64,000 bases of DNA from Physella acuta (GCF_028476545.1 NW_026732980.1:106001-170000), one strand, 5' to 3'; positions 43,613-56,771 are shown, counted from the first letter of the stretch. The notes: a model not told the origin generated them from the letters alone. A program made the numbers and translations.

Positions 43613-46600
43613 ATGGTAAAAGAAACAGGATATTATGATATTTTAGAAGTAAAACCAAATGCCACAGATGCTGAACTCAAGAAGGCTTACAGAAAATTAG
43701 CACTCAAATATCATCCTGACAAAAATCCAGATGCAGGTGATAAAGTAAGTATCAGTCAGTCTACCATTTTGAACAGTTTTGGTAAACTCTTTGATCAGTG
43801 TGACAGCTGCATACAATTGTAATTAACTAACTTGTTGCTAATGTGGGCAAACGCAACATACCCTGTTGCTACAAATAGAGGGCCTAATGAGCCATAACAC
43901 GATTAAAAAGATTGCTCTTTAGACCTAGTGATCAATTGGACAATTTTTTAAGTACAATTTAACTTAACCTTGGCATATAGTTTGGTCAGCACTATGCCCA
44001 TCCGCCTTTACTTTCCCCAACTTAAGTCAATTACCCATCAGAGCTGTATGGATTCGGGACATCCTACAGTCACAAGTCCGAACTTGAGACATTCAGGCTA
44101 GAAGCTAAAAGCTCTGCCATTTGACCACACCAAATTTCCATAAATAACTTATAGCTATTACCCATATTGTTCTTAGTAAAAAAATGCTTCACTTTTACTA
44201 TACATGCAAGATATTTCCATAAATAACTTATAGCTGTTACCCATATTGTTTTGAGTAAAAAAATTGCTTCACTTTTACTATACATGCAAGATATTTTAAA
44301 AGTAAGTTATTAGAGGTTTCATTTTTTCTGTTATATTTCTTACAAATTTTGAGCTAATTTTTGTGTAAACACATGCTTCAGTATTTTATTTTTACATAAA
44401 AGGTAGGCCTAAAGAGATTCTCTATAAAGTTTGATACTTAAGTTGTTAAGACAGCTATAACACTTGTTAAAGTGGCAGTCTCTAACTACATACTTGCACC
44501 ACTAACCTAACCCGCTGTAAAAAAAAAATGCTGTTGTATGAACTTATCAAACTACATTATATCACATATTTTTGTGATTTTAAATAAAATATGAAAACAA
44601 ACTTTTGATTTCACACTAGAGTTGGTTAGAACCTGAATCAATTATAATGGAAAGCTATTAGTAAACATGTAAATGTAATTTCCATATTTCACATCATAGA
44701 TAGTTAGTTCTTAAACCAAAATGGTTAAATTTATTCAGAGATAGCAAGAAATCACACCTTTGGGGAAAGTGGCTTTGTTTTTATAAAAAATTTACAATAT
44801 TTTAAAACTGTCCACAGTTCAAGCAAATCAGCATGGCATATGAGGTCCTTTCAGACCCTAAAAGAAGAGAAATCTATGACAAAGGTGGTGAAGAAGCAAT
44901 CAAAGGCGGAGCTGGAGGTGGTGGCTTTGATTTCCATTCACCCATGGATATATTCGATATATTTTTTGGTGGTGGTGGTAGACGTGGAGCTCAAAGAGGT
45001 CCTAGGAAGGGGAAGGATGTAATTCACCAGCTAAAGGTAATATTTAAGTAATTTTTTTTAAATGAGGAGACATATTTAGATCTTCAATTTATTTCCTGCA
45101 AATGATTATTTAAATATTTGTATGGCTTTTGTTTTTCTTATTATTCAAGGAAGACAATTGCAAATATTATAATATTTAAAAACCTTGCTTTTGGAGTATG
45201 CAGTTAATTTTGTATACTGCATAATCCATCTAAACTGCACAATTCATTTTTAAACAAAACAATTTTCAGGTTCCCTTAGAAGATTTATATCAAGGGGCTA
45301 CAAGGAAGCTTGCACTACAGAAAAATGTCATTTGTTCAAAATGTGAAGGTAAAGAAAGGATAAATCATTGTTTAATTAATACATATTGATCATTATTTTA
45401 GTAATCAATTTTTTTAAAAGTCTGATATGATGTATATATCTATGGTTTATTTCAAGGTTTTTTAATTTATTTTATTGCTTTTTAAAATATTGCAAATTAG
45501 GTAGAGGAGGAAAGGAAGGTTCAGTTCAGAAATGCACAAACTGCCGTGGTACAGGCATGCAAGTACGCATTCAACAGTTAGGTCCTGGCATGGTGCAACA
45601 AATCCAGTCAGTATGTGGTGAATGTAGGGGTGAAGGAGAGGTGATTGACCCAAAGCACAGATGTAAAAACTGCAATGGAAAGAAAATAGTTAAAGAACGA
45701 AAAATTTTGGAAGTCCATATAGACAAAGGTTAGTGTTATGAGAATATAATTGACATTCTTTAGTCTTTTTATAAGAGGTGGTTTGAGGTTTTTAATTGAA
45801 ATTTTACAATTTTTAAGGTATGAGAGACAACCAACAGATACGTTTTTCTGGTGAGGGTGATCAGGAGCCTGACCTTGAACCTGGAGACATTGTTATAGTA
45901 TTAGATGAACAAGAAAACAGCACATTTAAAAGACGAGGAAATGACCTGATTATGACAATGCACATTGAGTTGGTAGAAGCATTATGTGGGTTCCAGAAAA
46001 CTATCCAGACAATGGATGCACGAACATTAGTTATCACTAGTTTACCTGGTAGGTTTAGTATACTAAGTCATGGGCATATCAGCTTAATTAACTTTTTTAC
46101 TGAAAAATACTAACAGGTTTTTTATTACCCTACATTATTTCTAAAGCTTTGTTATCTCATTAATTCTATTTTTCTTTAAGGTGAAGTAATAAAAAATGAA
46201 GCAGTGAAATGTGTGATGGGTGAGGGAATGCCTGTGTACCGTGATCCATTTGAAAAAGGAAGGCTCATTATACAATTTTTGGTTAATTTTCCACCCAGTG
46301 GTTCCTTAACTCCACAAGCCATTGAAACTCTAGAGAAAGTTCTACCGCCAAGACAGGTTTGTAACCTTGTACATTTTTTAAAGCATTGTATTTGTCCATG
46401 TTTAATTTCTATTCTGTGCATTCCGCTCAAGGCTCCAAATCTCCACATGTAATTTCTTGTTGAATAGTTCACGGTCTTGAGACAAATGGACACTTGCAAT
46501 TCAAATTAATTGTACTAGACTAATTGTCATACGGGTACATGTTACACCTAGTATTACTGAAGTATTTAATTTTTTTTCACATTTGTAGGTCTGCTGTTTT

Positions 46601-46961
46601 TTTCTCTTGTAAATCCAGTATTTTTCAAAAGCTGTATTTCAGCTTCAATAATTTAAATTTTGACAATATACTTCCTTCTGCACAAATTTTAAAGGATTCC
46701 TTTTTTGGCCAGTCACATGTGATGTGTATTTACATTTAACTTTATAGGAATTTTTACTTAAATTTTAGCTACTTGTTTTCACTAATAATAAAAATATGTT
46801 CTGTACAGGAGGTGATTGTACCAGATGGGGCTGAAGAATGTGCTCTACAAGATTTTGACCCTACTCAGGATCAGAGTCGGTACAGTTCAAATCATCTTGA
46901 AGCATATGATTCAGATGATGAGCATCAAGGAGGTCAAAGAGTACAATGTGCCTCTCATTAA
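43613..46961 (+). CDS. DNAJA1: DnaJ homolog subfamily A member 1-like (type I Hsp40)
   Basis: Seven exons join in phase to 405 residues: 43613-43744, 44818-45036, 45270-45348, 45501-45728, 45818-46048, 46181-46356, 46809-46961. The J domain (residues about 5-68) has the HPD motif (KYHPDKNP) that stimulates Hsp70 ATPase. A Gly-rich linker ([19 protein letters not shown]) follows, then four zinc-binding CXXCXGXG-type repeats ([30 protein letters not shown]), then substrate-binding C-terminal domains. Wording such as [17 protein letters not shown] and [19 protein letters not shown] is closer to DNAJA1 than DNAJA2. Length fits the family (397-412). It ends Cys-Ala-Ser-His, a CaaX-like box in which His is atypical. 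An acceptor just before the ATG shows that an upstream non-coding exon exists. Cytosolic/membrane-associated co-chaperone role is known for the family. Confidence 0.95.
43972..44128 (-). mobile_element. tRNA-derived SINE, family 1 (reverse, intronic)
   Basis: On the minus strand, TGGTCAAATGGCAGAGC (A-box region) and CAAGTTCGGACTTGTG (B-box region) are followed by GCTCTGATGGGTAATTGAC, GTTGGGGAAAGTAAAGGCGG and GGGCATAGTGCTGACC. The GGGGAAAGTAAAGGCGG segment is the most conserved part across the family copies. Confidence 0.8.
44136..44296. repeat. 80-bp direct tandem duplication
   Basis: ATTTCCATAAATAACTTATA ... CTATACATGCAAGATATTT occurs twice in a row, with a handful of differences between copies, in DNAJA1 intron 1 of the coding part. 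Confidence 0.9.
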
Positions 46962-47816
46962 TAAGCAAAATTATTTTGTAATTAACACTCAATTTCCATA
47001 AAAAAACAATCCAGACTATTTTTGACTGAATGTTTGACTGTTGACGTATGTAAGGACCTTATGTTTGTTTTATTACTTTGAACTAAATTGTTCACCACCC
47101 CATTTTTTAAAAGTAGAAATCACATTTTACATACTTGTCATCACTGTGTAAATATATTTAAACAAACATCCTGTAAGTTGTGTATAAAAGGAATCCTGGT
47201 TTCTTTTTGATTAGATTTTCCAATGTTTCATTTTTTTTTTTAAAATCAGGAGCTGTCTGTAATTGTATACACACATTGAGTAAACATTTTTTAATGGTCA
47301 GAATTCACAAATATGTTAACATAAATGCATTTGTGCAGAAACCTTACATTGTGTACATACGCAATTAGTGCACTGATTTCCATGTGGTTAATTGCTTGTC
47401 TTCCCCCTTTCTTTGCTAAGTCAACAGGGGATTTGTCTTAGGACCTTATGGTAAACTGTTATTACATGGCATTTTTCAGCAATGTTTGACAAGATATAAT
47501 GTGGCTGGGAAATGCAACATTTTGTCTTTCAAAATAATTTATCAGTTGTACGTAATAATGCAATGGGGAAAAAAAAAATTCAGTTTGATACACGAATTTT
47601 AAATTTTTTAAAGACATGAAAATGTCTTATCATACATCTTGACATCTTATACAGGATAGTGTCAGCAGTGGACCAAGAAGTTATAACAGGCCAAAAAAAA
47701 TTTAATAGTCCATCCAAGTAGCTTTTTGTGTTTGTACCATCTAAAATATAACTTGATCATTGTATAATGAATCTGATGTTTGTGTTAGTATTTGATATAG
47801 AAAAATTAGTATTATA

Positions 47817-47826
47817 AATAAATAAA
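47817..47826 (+). terminator. poly(A) signal of DNAJA1
   Basis: Overlapping AATAAATAAA lies about 0.86 kb after the stop, followed within 30 bases by a T-rich stretch (TGTTTTTTTTTTCC), the expected downstream element. The 3' UTR would run from 46962 to about 47845. Confidence 0.65.
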
Positions 47827-47849
47827 ATGGCTTGTTTACAAATGTTTTT

Positions 47850-50800
47850 TTTTTCCATTACAATTTCTAGTGCTTTATTTTTTTAAATGACCACTGGAAG
47901 GAAGGATGGTTTGGGCATATAACATTAATTATGGAAAAACATCCTGGATATAAAAGCAATCCTCTCCAATCAGGCAATTTGTCTGATAATATTAAAATAT
48001 CTTGTCACTTTAAGAGGGTGTATATCAAAAGGCTGAGTGTATATTAGGCAAACAGACCATAAGGCTGAAAAACAAAAATTGTAATTCCACAAAATGTGGG
48101 TAAATACACAGCCTTCTCTAGACTACATGAGACAACTAAGACACCACCTACTTGCAAGAAAAGATGAACGTCCAAGAGGGGACATACAGTAGAATGCCAA
48201 AAGACCATGCTAGCTGCTATTAGAATAAGGTAAACAATTTAGTCTTTACAAAGAAAAACTGGAAGGTGGTAATAAATTTTGTGAAGAAATGAAGGAAAGA
48301 AACTAAACCAAATGAAGTAGGTTAAATAAAGTAGTATTTTTTTTTATTAAAAAGGAATATTGATATTAAGAAAATTTGTATACCACAGTAAGTTAAGTTC
48401 TCTTCCAAATTTGACGGTCCTTGGGGCAAGTGAAGTAGAGTTCACCTGTTATGAAGGGATAGTAATTAGTATGGTTGGCACTAAGCCCAGCAATTTTAGT
48501 TCCATCAGACCAGGGGGACTTTACACTGGATTCAAATTCAACTACTTTGTCCCAGTACAACTATAAACATTTAAAAATTTGTAATACCATGACATCTCCT
48601 TGGGTGGAATCAAATATAAAATCAAAGCTACATTGTTTTAGGGTGTGGAGAATGGCAATACTAAAGAGACTAAATTTGTATAGTTTTAACATTTTTAATG
48701 TTCAGACTGGGTGTAAGAAAATTTGAAGTAGGGTAAATACTTAAAATATAATAAATTTGTAAAATCCCACCCTCAATGCTACAAGTAGGATGCTTCAAGC
48801 GTTGATTATAAAACTTGTCAGCCGTATGTCCAGCTGGCCATTTTGATGTTGGCCTTTTGTCTGGATCCCCTTAAAGAAATATGATTGGACCAAATACAGT
48901 GACCTGTAACATCTCTCATTACAATAAATGAATCTGTAGAGTTTAGCTTGAAAGAAATTTATTCACAAAACTTAACAGATGCATCTTGTGTACATGAATC
49001 AATATGTACATTTTATAAAATAGATTTTTAATTTAAAAAAAAATTGATTAGTGTACTATCACAACCAAGGATTCTATTTGGTGGAATAATTCTTTTACAA
49101 TTAAGATAAATGACAACAGTAAAGAATAAACATGCACTCAAAAAGCCCAGAAGAGATTACTCTTTATGGAAGACTTTATCAGGGCCCGTTAACCAGAGGT
49201 GAATTAGATCAAAGAATAAAAACTTGTAGTTGCTTCATCAATAAGCTGAATACTGTGTAGTGCAAGTAGAGTTGTTCAAACAGTAGGACTTTATAAAAAA
49301 ATTCACCTTTGCTGGTGTAAACCTGTGATATTTGGTTGAAAATTATATAATAACCATCACCTCCACACAAAAGAATTGTTAATACAACAAATTTAAAGAA
49401 TGTTATAAGTTTACAACACAGATACAGGGTTTAGTAAATGTACTCATTACATTTTGTACTAAAATTTCTGCAAGGGCAAGATCAGTACCTCTTCACATTG
49501 AAGGAAGTCATCGGACAAAGTGCAGAAAAGAAAAAGGCTTGTTTTTTTAATTTTATACTTGGCTGGGTTAAAAATATTTCGGGTGCAATAATTAATAAGA
49601 GATCAAACTAGAGATTCTAATTTTATAACAAAATATTAAAACAATAAAAAAATCAAATGTTTCGCTTAAAGGAACCATGTAGAGTCAGGTCTAGGTTAAC
49701 TAGGTTTACTTAAAAATCCTTTTAGTATTTTAACTCAACATTTAATAGTATAAATATATGTGATCCAGTATAAACTAAAAATAAAGTGGACGATGTCTTC
49801 AAAAGAATTCAAGAAAAAAATGTATGTGATAAAAGAGCTAACCATTAGCTGTAAAAATGATCTGTATGGAGTGTTAACATTCTGATTAAAATATTGTGGA
49901 AGCAGATGTAAAAATGTTTTAAAAGCTCACTTGAAACGTTTTGAAAAATACACTGTTATGTTAATTAGTAATATAAAAAGCAAAGCCTTGGTAACAATAA
50001 AATAACCCGATTTACACAGGAAAAAAATATTACAGAATGCTTTTTACACAACACCTAAAAGTAGCCAAAATATAATTGGACGGGTACTGGTTTAAAAATT
50101 TCTTCCCATGATTGAGCATTCAACACAGCATTAGGTAGAACAATGATTGATATGTTGTAGCATACTAACGGAGACCTTGATTATCATAAAATGTTGATCA
50201 TAGATTGAGAAACCAATGCTCAGAGAGTACATGTATCCTGATTGTTCCTTACTTTAAAAAAAAATTTTCAATTTACCAATATATGAATGTGGACATTTTA
50301 ATATAAAAAAAAAAGAAATACAAATTACAGAAAAAAGTTACAGTAAATAAATTTTTTTTTTTACAGTACCAGCATTTTAAATTTTTGTTTGGTATGCAGA
50401 AAATATCTTAGAAAGCTTATATTTAATTAAAAAGGCACAATCTTAAACCAGGAGCAGATAATCCATTGTTATATTAGGATTTCATTAAAAAAGAATATAT
50501 ATATTTAACATGATTGTCTATTCCCTAGAAACAAGAAATAGTTATATCTTATCTTTCATGTTTGAAACACTTAGAGAATATTTCTAGTTACCTGTTACAA
50601 TTTCTGCAATTCTGATCTAGTCTTAGGGTGAAGTTACCAATAAAAACGACCCTTACTACTTATAAACTTTTCTTGTCTAAATATCTCCCTTGAACAATAT
50701 TTACATTAAATAGTTGTTACATAATACATCTTGAAATGCACACAATCGAAGCAAATGAAAGCTAATATTTACAACAAAGATAGAATAAACAACTAAGTAC

Positions 50801-52199
50801 ATTATAAAAAAAATAATTATAACCATCAACCCATAAATCACTATGCTAATTGTTATCCATCATAAAAATAATCAAATTAGTGGTGGATAAATAAATTAAA
50901 TGACTGAAAGGTAAACACAAATTCACAATTACCATGCGTTAAAAAAATTAACATGATCATTATTTCAAGTCAATAAACAAATAATAGATCCAAACTTTTA
51001 AATTCCTGAGAGGAAAGTTTACTGAATGTTAAACAGCTTCAAGTACCTTTGGCTTTTAAATAAAACTGTAAAACATTTCAAGCCAAAATTTATTTCCATG
51101 AAACATTCAGGTCAAATACTTAACCCTCTGCTGCATGTCCTACAGTGCAGGACATAACTTTTTTTTAACCCATTTCTGTCTGTATACTAGTCCTATATAA
51201 TGATATTTTGGACAAATAGTAATTTAAAGACAATTTGCAACCCTTGTCCAGGGCTGAATTAGTTATACTGGTTCAAATATTAGCAATATTAAAGATAGTT
51301 TGTAATCACTATTTTTTTATTAATAAAACTTACTTTTCTGTTTACAGAAAAGTATCTTTATTTTAATAAATAAAAAGGGGACGGGGGAATAGGGGACGAC
51401 AAAATGTTAAAAAGATTGTATATTAAACCTTTTTTTATATCTATAAAAATAAATACAGATCTCAGAATGTTAATTAACTAGATTTGTAATAAATGTTTTC
51501 CAAAGTTCTCTCAATATTATGTCATGATGAATGGATAAAGAACAGATTTGACTGACATCAAATAACCAGCCCAACCTAACAGCAAAACTCCAGCAGTACA
51601 AATGGAATTGCACACTTACTCCTGTTTGTTGTAACCATGTCCCAAACAATAAATATAGAGATAAAAATGTATACAACAGCATCAATAGGGCAAGTAAACA
51701 GCTGCATTTATGCAGAGAAAATAAGCCATAATCAATGATAAAGCCATACTGATTTTGGCAAAGCCATAATGGTTTTGAGATTAAAAATAATCTTTTAAAA
51801 GAATTTTGTAGCTGCTTAAAAAATGAATTTGTAAACGTCAATAGCTTTATTTCTTAATAAAACACAAAAAATTTACTGATTCAGAGTAAAGACGAGGAAA
51901 AAAATGTAGAATTAATTTAAATAGTATTTTAAAAAAGGAAACTTTATAAAACAAATAGAGCTACATTAAAGAAATCTTAAAAAGTCTTGTTTAGTATAAT
52001 AAAAATTGAGTGGCAAGGAAAAAGTGAAATGTTATACAATATTCTTTTAACACTTTGGGTTTGAAATTACTCTTAATTTAACCTAAAATAAGAATAAAAG
52101 ATATATCATCCATGCAGATAACCTACATACTGCAATCAAAACTGCACACACACAAATGATATGATTAAATCAACTGAAAGATCGTTTAATGAAATCAAT
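47850..52199. other. convergent intergenic space and probable long Rab11-like 3' UTR
   Basis: This is AT-rich and without supported exons or element ends. DNAJA1 ends at the left and the minus-strand Rab11-like gene ends at the right, so its 3' UTR occupies part of this. An AATAAA on the minus strand near 51851-51846 and others further left are possible ends. ORFs here lack protein-like composition. Confidence 0.4.
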
Positions 52200-55100
52200 T
52201 CAGCATGAACATTGTTGTTCAGGTTGATTTGAACTTGTTTCTTCTCTTGGCAGGTGTACACGGCTACTGTTCTGGACACTGTGGTTAGGGGTGGAGGAAT
52301 TGGAGGGTGGGATGGCATTAGAGTCCTCAACTTGGGATTTAAAGATATCTGAAAAAGTTTAATAAATGAAACAAAATCTTAAAATAATGAAATGTCATAA
52401 TATATATATATATATAAATTAAAAATAAATTAGTATCTTATGTTATGAAGCTAAAGCATTAATAAAATAATATACACTTTTTTATGAGTAAACATATAAC
52501 ATATCACCCACCAACAAGGAGATTGTTAAATGCTTCACCAACATTTGTAGCATCCAATGCTGATGTTTCAATGAATGAAAACTTGTGTTTTTCTAAAAAA
52601 ATAAATTAACATAATATAATTAGAAATATAAAAACATCATAAAGGATACATATAGCTGTTTTTAAAAAATGAACAAGTATTTAAAAGTAAGGACTTTCTA
52701 TATCCATCATGTAAAAGTTGTTTCAATTATTAAACCATGAAATAACCTTAAAACAAAGTTTCAGCGCAATTTAACCATACCTCCAACAACCCTACCTCCT
52801 AATAACCCATAAACACTATCTTCTACTAGCTACCTACATGCCAACCACCTATACCTACCAATAGCTTATACAACCCTACCGGCCACCTACCCACCCACCA
52901 ACTACCCAACCTGCCACCTACCCACCCAACCCACCTGCCAACCACCCACCCCTACCTGCTAACCATTCACCCAACCCTACACATCAACCACCCAACCAAA
53001 CCTGCCAACCACCCACCCCTACCTGCTAACCATTCACCCAACCCTACACATCAACCACCCAACCAAACCTGCTAACCATTCACCCAACCCTACACATCAA
53101 CCACCCAACCAAACCTGCCAACCACCCACCCCTACCTGCTAACCATTCACCCAACCCTACACATCAACCACCCAACCAAACCTGCTAACCATTCACCCAA
53201 CCCTACACATCAACCACCCAACCAAACCTGCTAACCATTCACCCAACCCTACACATCAACCACCCAACCAAACCTGCTAACCATTCACCCAACCCTACAC
53301 ATCAACCACCCAACCAAACCGGCCAACCACCCACCCAACCGTACCTGCCAACAAGCGCCCCTCCTCTTGCGTGACAGCTCTCAAGTGCCTCAAGTCTGAC
53401 TTGTTGCCCACGATCATTATTCTGGCCGAGGTGTCAGCGTGCTCCTTCAGCTCTTGCAGCCACTTGACCAGGTTCTCAAACGTCTGGCTCTTTGTGATGT
53501 CATAAACCACCAGTGCCCCAACAGCACCTCTGTAATATCTGTTGGAAATAGTTGTATGAATAATTTTATAAAGTCTGCCAAATCTAACTGACAAAAAAAA
53601 GCACACAACCAAACTGTCGTTGCATTAAACTGCGTTTACACTTGCGACATGTATACTATACATGTCTAGAAGAAAAACTTTGCTTCAGGGCCTAAGATAA
53701 TAGGGGAGCCTACTCACTTATTGCGAAGTTTTTTTTTCTAGACATGTGTAGTATGTGTGTCGCAAGTGCAAACGCTGTATTATACTAAAAGTAAATGTCA
53801 ATTTTATGTTTTAATAAACTTTATGTATGAAAATATTAAAAAAGGTGGTTAATTATTATGCCATTGTACATTTTAAATTTCTAAATGTCACTGAAAAATA
53901 TTTTGCGATTACAATTCATTGCTTTACTTTTTTATATGCAGTAATCTCTAAATCGATAGAGGCTAAATGTGTATAGAGTACATGACATAAGTGTGTAAGC
54001 AGCAACTCATAAATCCCATTGCAGCATATTTTATATAAATGATTAAACATACAATTAAACTGTGTAACGAAGGATGACTAAACTCCAACAAAGAATACAA
54101 AAGTGTATACATTGTACATGCTAAAAGTGTGTACGCAGTGGTGTACTCACACAGCAGTTATAGCTCTGTATCGTTCTTGACCTGCGGTGTCCCAGATCTG
54201 GGCTCTGATAGTTTTACCTTTGATTGTCACATGCCTGGAATAATAATAACAATAATAAAAGGTAAAAATGCATTACTTATTTATTTAAACAACAGCACAG
54301 ACATGCAGTTATCTTCTTTCTTCTTTTTCGTTCTTAATTTATAGTGTTGGGAGGGATTGAGCCTTATCTGCCAGAGGGTTTGAACTCGAGGCTTTTTTTC
54401 GACTTTATCAACCATGAGCTTTGCCGACTCGACCATGCTTCCATCACAATTAAGGATTACGTGTCAACTGGTTTTGCGTCATTGAGGCCATTGACTCAGA
54501 TTTCAGCCTGCTTTTCTTTTTGGATTTGCTTCCATAGCCTTTGTCCAACCAAGAACAAACTACAAGGCAGCAGTTGTTTGATTTTGGAGTTGTCTCTCCT
54601 AGAAGAGTGGCTGTGCCCAGCTAACGAGCCTCATCTGCCAGAGGGTTCGAACTCGAGACTTTTTCGGTTTAGCAACCATGAGCTTTACCGACTCGACCAT
54701 AGGGTAAATACATTTTTGATGTCATTTTAGTTAATTTGTAATTTGTCTAAGATGTTTACACATTTTTAGGTAAGTTTACTCTAATTTTAAAGTCTGTCTG
54801 ATCATATAAGCTCAGTTAAATATCCTCAAAAAACTGTGGGCTCTGTGTCGAGCAATGACTTTAAAGTTAATTCTGTGAATCAATCTTAAGACTTTTAACC
54901 AATCACTATTTAATGCACTGAAGCTAGATAAAGAGTTTAGGCTTTAAAAAAAGTGAAGAAACAAACCTTGTGGCAAATTCAACACCTATGGTACTTTTAC
55001 TTTCACTGTTAAATTCATTCTTCGTGAAACGTGAGAGGAGATTTGTTTTACCAACACCAGAGTCCCCAACTAGAACAACTGTTAAGGATATATAAAATAA

Positions 55101-55344
55101 TCTTTATTCTTCAGTAGTTTAGTAACAACAGGAGGCACTGTAGTCTTATTGCACAAGTGCTGTTTGTAACAAATTAAAAAAAAATAATAAGTAAACAAAA
55201 ACTAACAATCAGGAACACTTTACTTGACTTGGTTCAGAATGGGTCCAGGCTTATTCATACAGGTTTATGTAAATTAGCGAAGAAGTTAAGACACTCACCT
55301 TTCCAAATATAATCATATTGATCATCAGTCCCAGTAGAGCCCAT
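52200..55344 (-). CDS. Rab11-like small GTPase
   Basis: Six exons join in phase to 221 residues: 55344-55299, 55078-54967, 54234-54151, 53538-53345, 52592-52512, 52348-52200. All G motifs are present: GDSGVGKT (P-loop, residues about 19-26), TIGVEF (switch I), WDTAGQE (G3), NKSD (G4), ETSALD (G5). The Rab11 signature words YYRGAVGAL and [12 protein letters not shown] support the subfamily. The protein ends Cys-Ser-Cys for double geranylgeranylation, where vertebrate Rab11 has CCXX-type ends. The hypervariable tail is rich in Ser, Asn and Pro. The family directs recycling-endosome traffic. Differences from canonical Rab11 ([31 protein letters not shown]) suggest a lineage paralogue rather than the most conserved Rab11. 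Intron 4 starts inside a minisatellite. Confidence 0.92.
52790..53345. repeat. 46-bp minisatellite abutting a Rab11-like splice donor
   Basis: The regular unit is CCTGCTAACCATTCACCCAA followed by CCCTACACATCAACCACC and CAACCAAA (46 bp), with a longer variant containing an extra CCAACCACCCACCCCTA part. Pyrimidine-rich decayed units extend left to about 52790. The array reaches the exon boundary at 53345. On the gene's strand each unit reads GGTTAGCAG/GT, like the true end GTTGGCAG/GT. Confidence 0.9.
53630..53777. mobile_element. 148-bp foldback MITE
   Basis: CTGCGTTTACACTTGCGACA at left pairs with TGTCGCAAGTGCAAACGCTG at right. The match continues through ATACTATACATGTCTAGAAG against CTAGACATGTGTAGTATG, giving arms of about 49 bp. 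No clear target duplication was found. It is in the third coding intron of the Rab11-like gene. Confidence 0.75.
54315..54712 (-). mobile_element. tRNA-derived SINE, family 2, with a second head
   Basis: On the minus strand the head reads ATGGTCGAGTCGGTAAAGCT then GTCTCGAGTTCGAACCC (B-box). The body (GAGACAACTCCAAAATCAAA, GTTTGTTCTTGGTTGG, CAATGGCCTCAATGACGC) follows. A second tRNA-like head (54363-54440) is inserted near the 3' side, followed by an AAG-rich tail. The copy at 62772-63074 lacks the second head. Confidence 0.8.
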
Positions 55345-56771
55345 TTTAAACTTTGTGAAGTATTAAAAAAAACAACAACAACTGATTCAACTGCTGAAGT
55401 CAATGCAGATAAATAATGTATGTGTTTTATAATATAAAGCTCATTTCAAAACAATTCATGAATTCACAATTGCTCTTTCAAATCATGACTTGATAACTTG
55501 AAGCGTCCGAACCTAAGCAAAAAAAAAAAAATTCAGTAAGAAATATTACAGCAGGTGAATTATCATGTTGTTACAATAACTAAATGCTCCTACCAAAGTC
55601 ACACAAATTGGAAGGGAATTCCTGTCAATAGTCTTGCAAAGAATAAAGCAAGAAGTTGGAAAAATAAAGCAACATTCTAGGTGTTAGTACAGGATTAGCC
55701 ACCACTACCTCACTCCCACCTCCTTATTGAGTAACCTGATCAGCCTGCCAAAATTGTCTTGTCATAAGGATTACAGGAAAAAAGAAGCTATACATGACTG
55801 AAGTATCTCAACAGCATACAGGGAAGAAAGGGAAGAAACTCTGTTCTCTTTTATTTTTGCTAGCCACAGAGCTAGACATTATTGATTTTGTACTATCATT
55901 TCTAGGCTTAAGACATATTACAGTTTGGAAACGCCTTTTTTTAGTGTAGAGGTTTTTCCATCTTTTTAAGTAAATTTCCATTTCAGATGTTGCGAAGACA
56001 GCGATAATTTGTTGCTTTTTTTGGACTTCAGCAAAATAATTTGATCAGCACTATGTTCAGTCAGAAAGAAACAGTGAACTCTGTCTATCAACTACCAGTC
56101 TCTAACCCATGTATTGTATAATGATTCTATGTCAAATGGACTCTATGATCTGTCTGACATGTCATATAATAGTAGGCTTTACAGCTACTAAAAAAATATA
56201 TTATTTATTTCTATTAAATTTAAATTATATAAACTCCATAATAATTTAACCAGCACTTCTTCCCTAATGATTGCCAATAATGTTAGATTTTGTAACTGAG
56301 AAGCTTACAATAAATATAAAAAAATATACTTAATGGTGGCTGAGAAAAATATTTTATTAGTAAAGTCAAGTCTATTTTACTATACTTATTCATAATTCTG
56401 ATACATTTTTATTAACATTTGGTTTTTACAAATAACTTTTTAAATATGAATATTTAACAATGACATGGTTTTTAAAATATGTTGATAAATAATTTAGAGC
56501 TAAATATAAAAAACACTTTGAAACTTGATAGAGAGAATGATTTTTATTCAGTCTAAATCAGCCTTATATTTGGTCTGACCTAATGGATATGCTTTGCAAT
56601 GGATAGGTTAAAACTAGTTTAAGTAGGAAATAGCCTAATAATTTAATTTGGAATTTAGTGAGAATCTATAGATACACCTAATTGAATTAAATAAGTTCAT
56701 AGTTTACTACCAGTAACGTAATACAACTTTTTAACAAAGCTTATTGATTTAAATGTGACTATTGTCTAGAG
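55345..56771. other. 5' flank of the Rab11-like gene, nothing else recognised
   Basis: AT-rich. A minus-strand acceptor-like TGACTTCAG at about 55395 suggests a non-coding upstream exon for the Rab11-like gene, but no donor partner was fixed. Confidence 0.35.

Noticed and set aside
51470-51841. 123-codon minus-strand ORF
   Set aside because: AT-rich sequence in the likely 3' UTR of the Rab11-like gene; composition not protein-like, no splice links.
53630-53777. hAT assignment of the CWGCGTTTRCACTTGCG foldback element
   Set aside because: No 8-bp duplication could be matched in the flanks, so only a generic foldback MITE is claimed.
54344-54730. 128-codon plus-strand ORF
   Set aside because: Antisense reading of the family 2 SINE.
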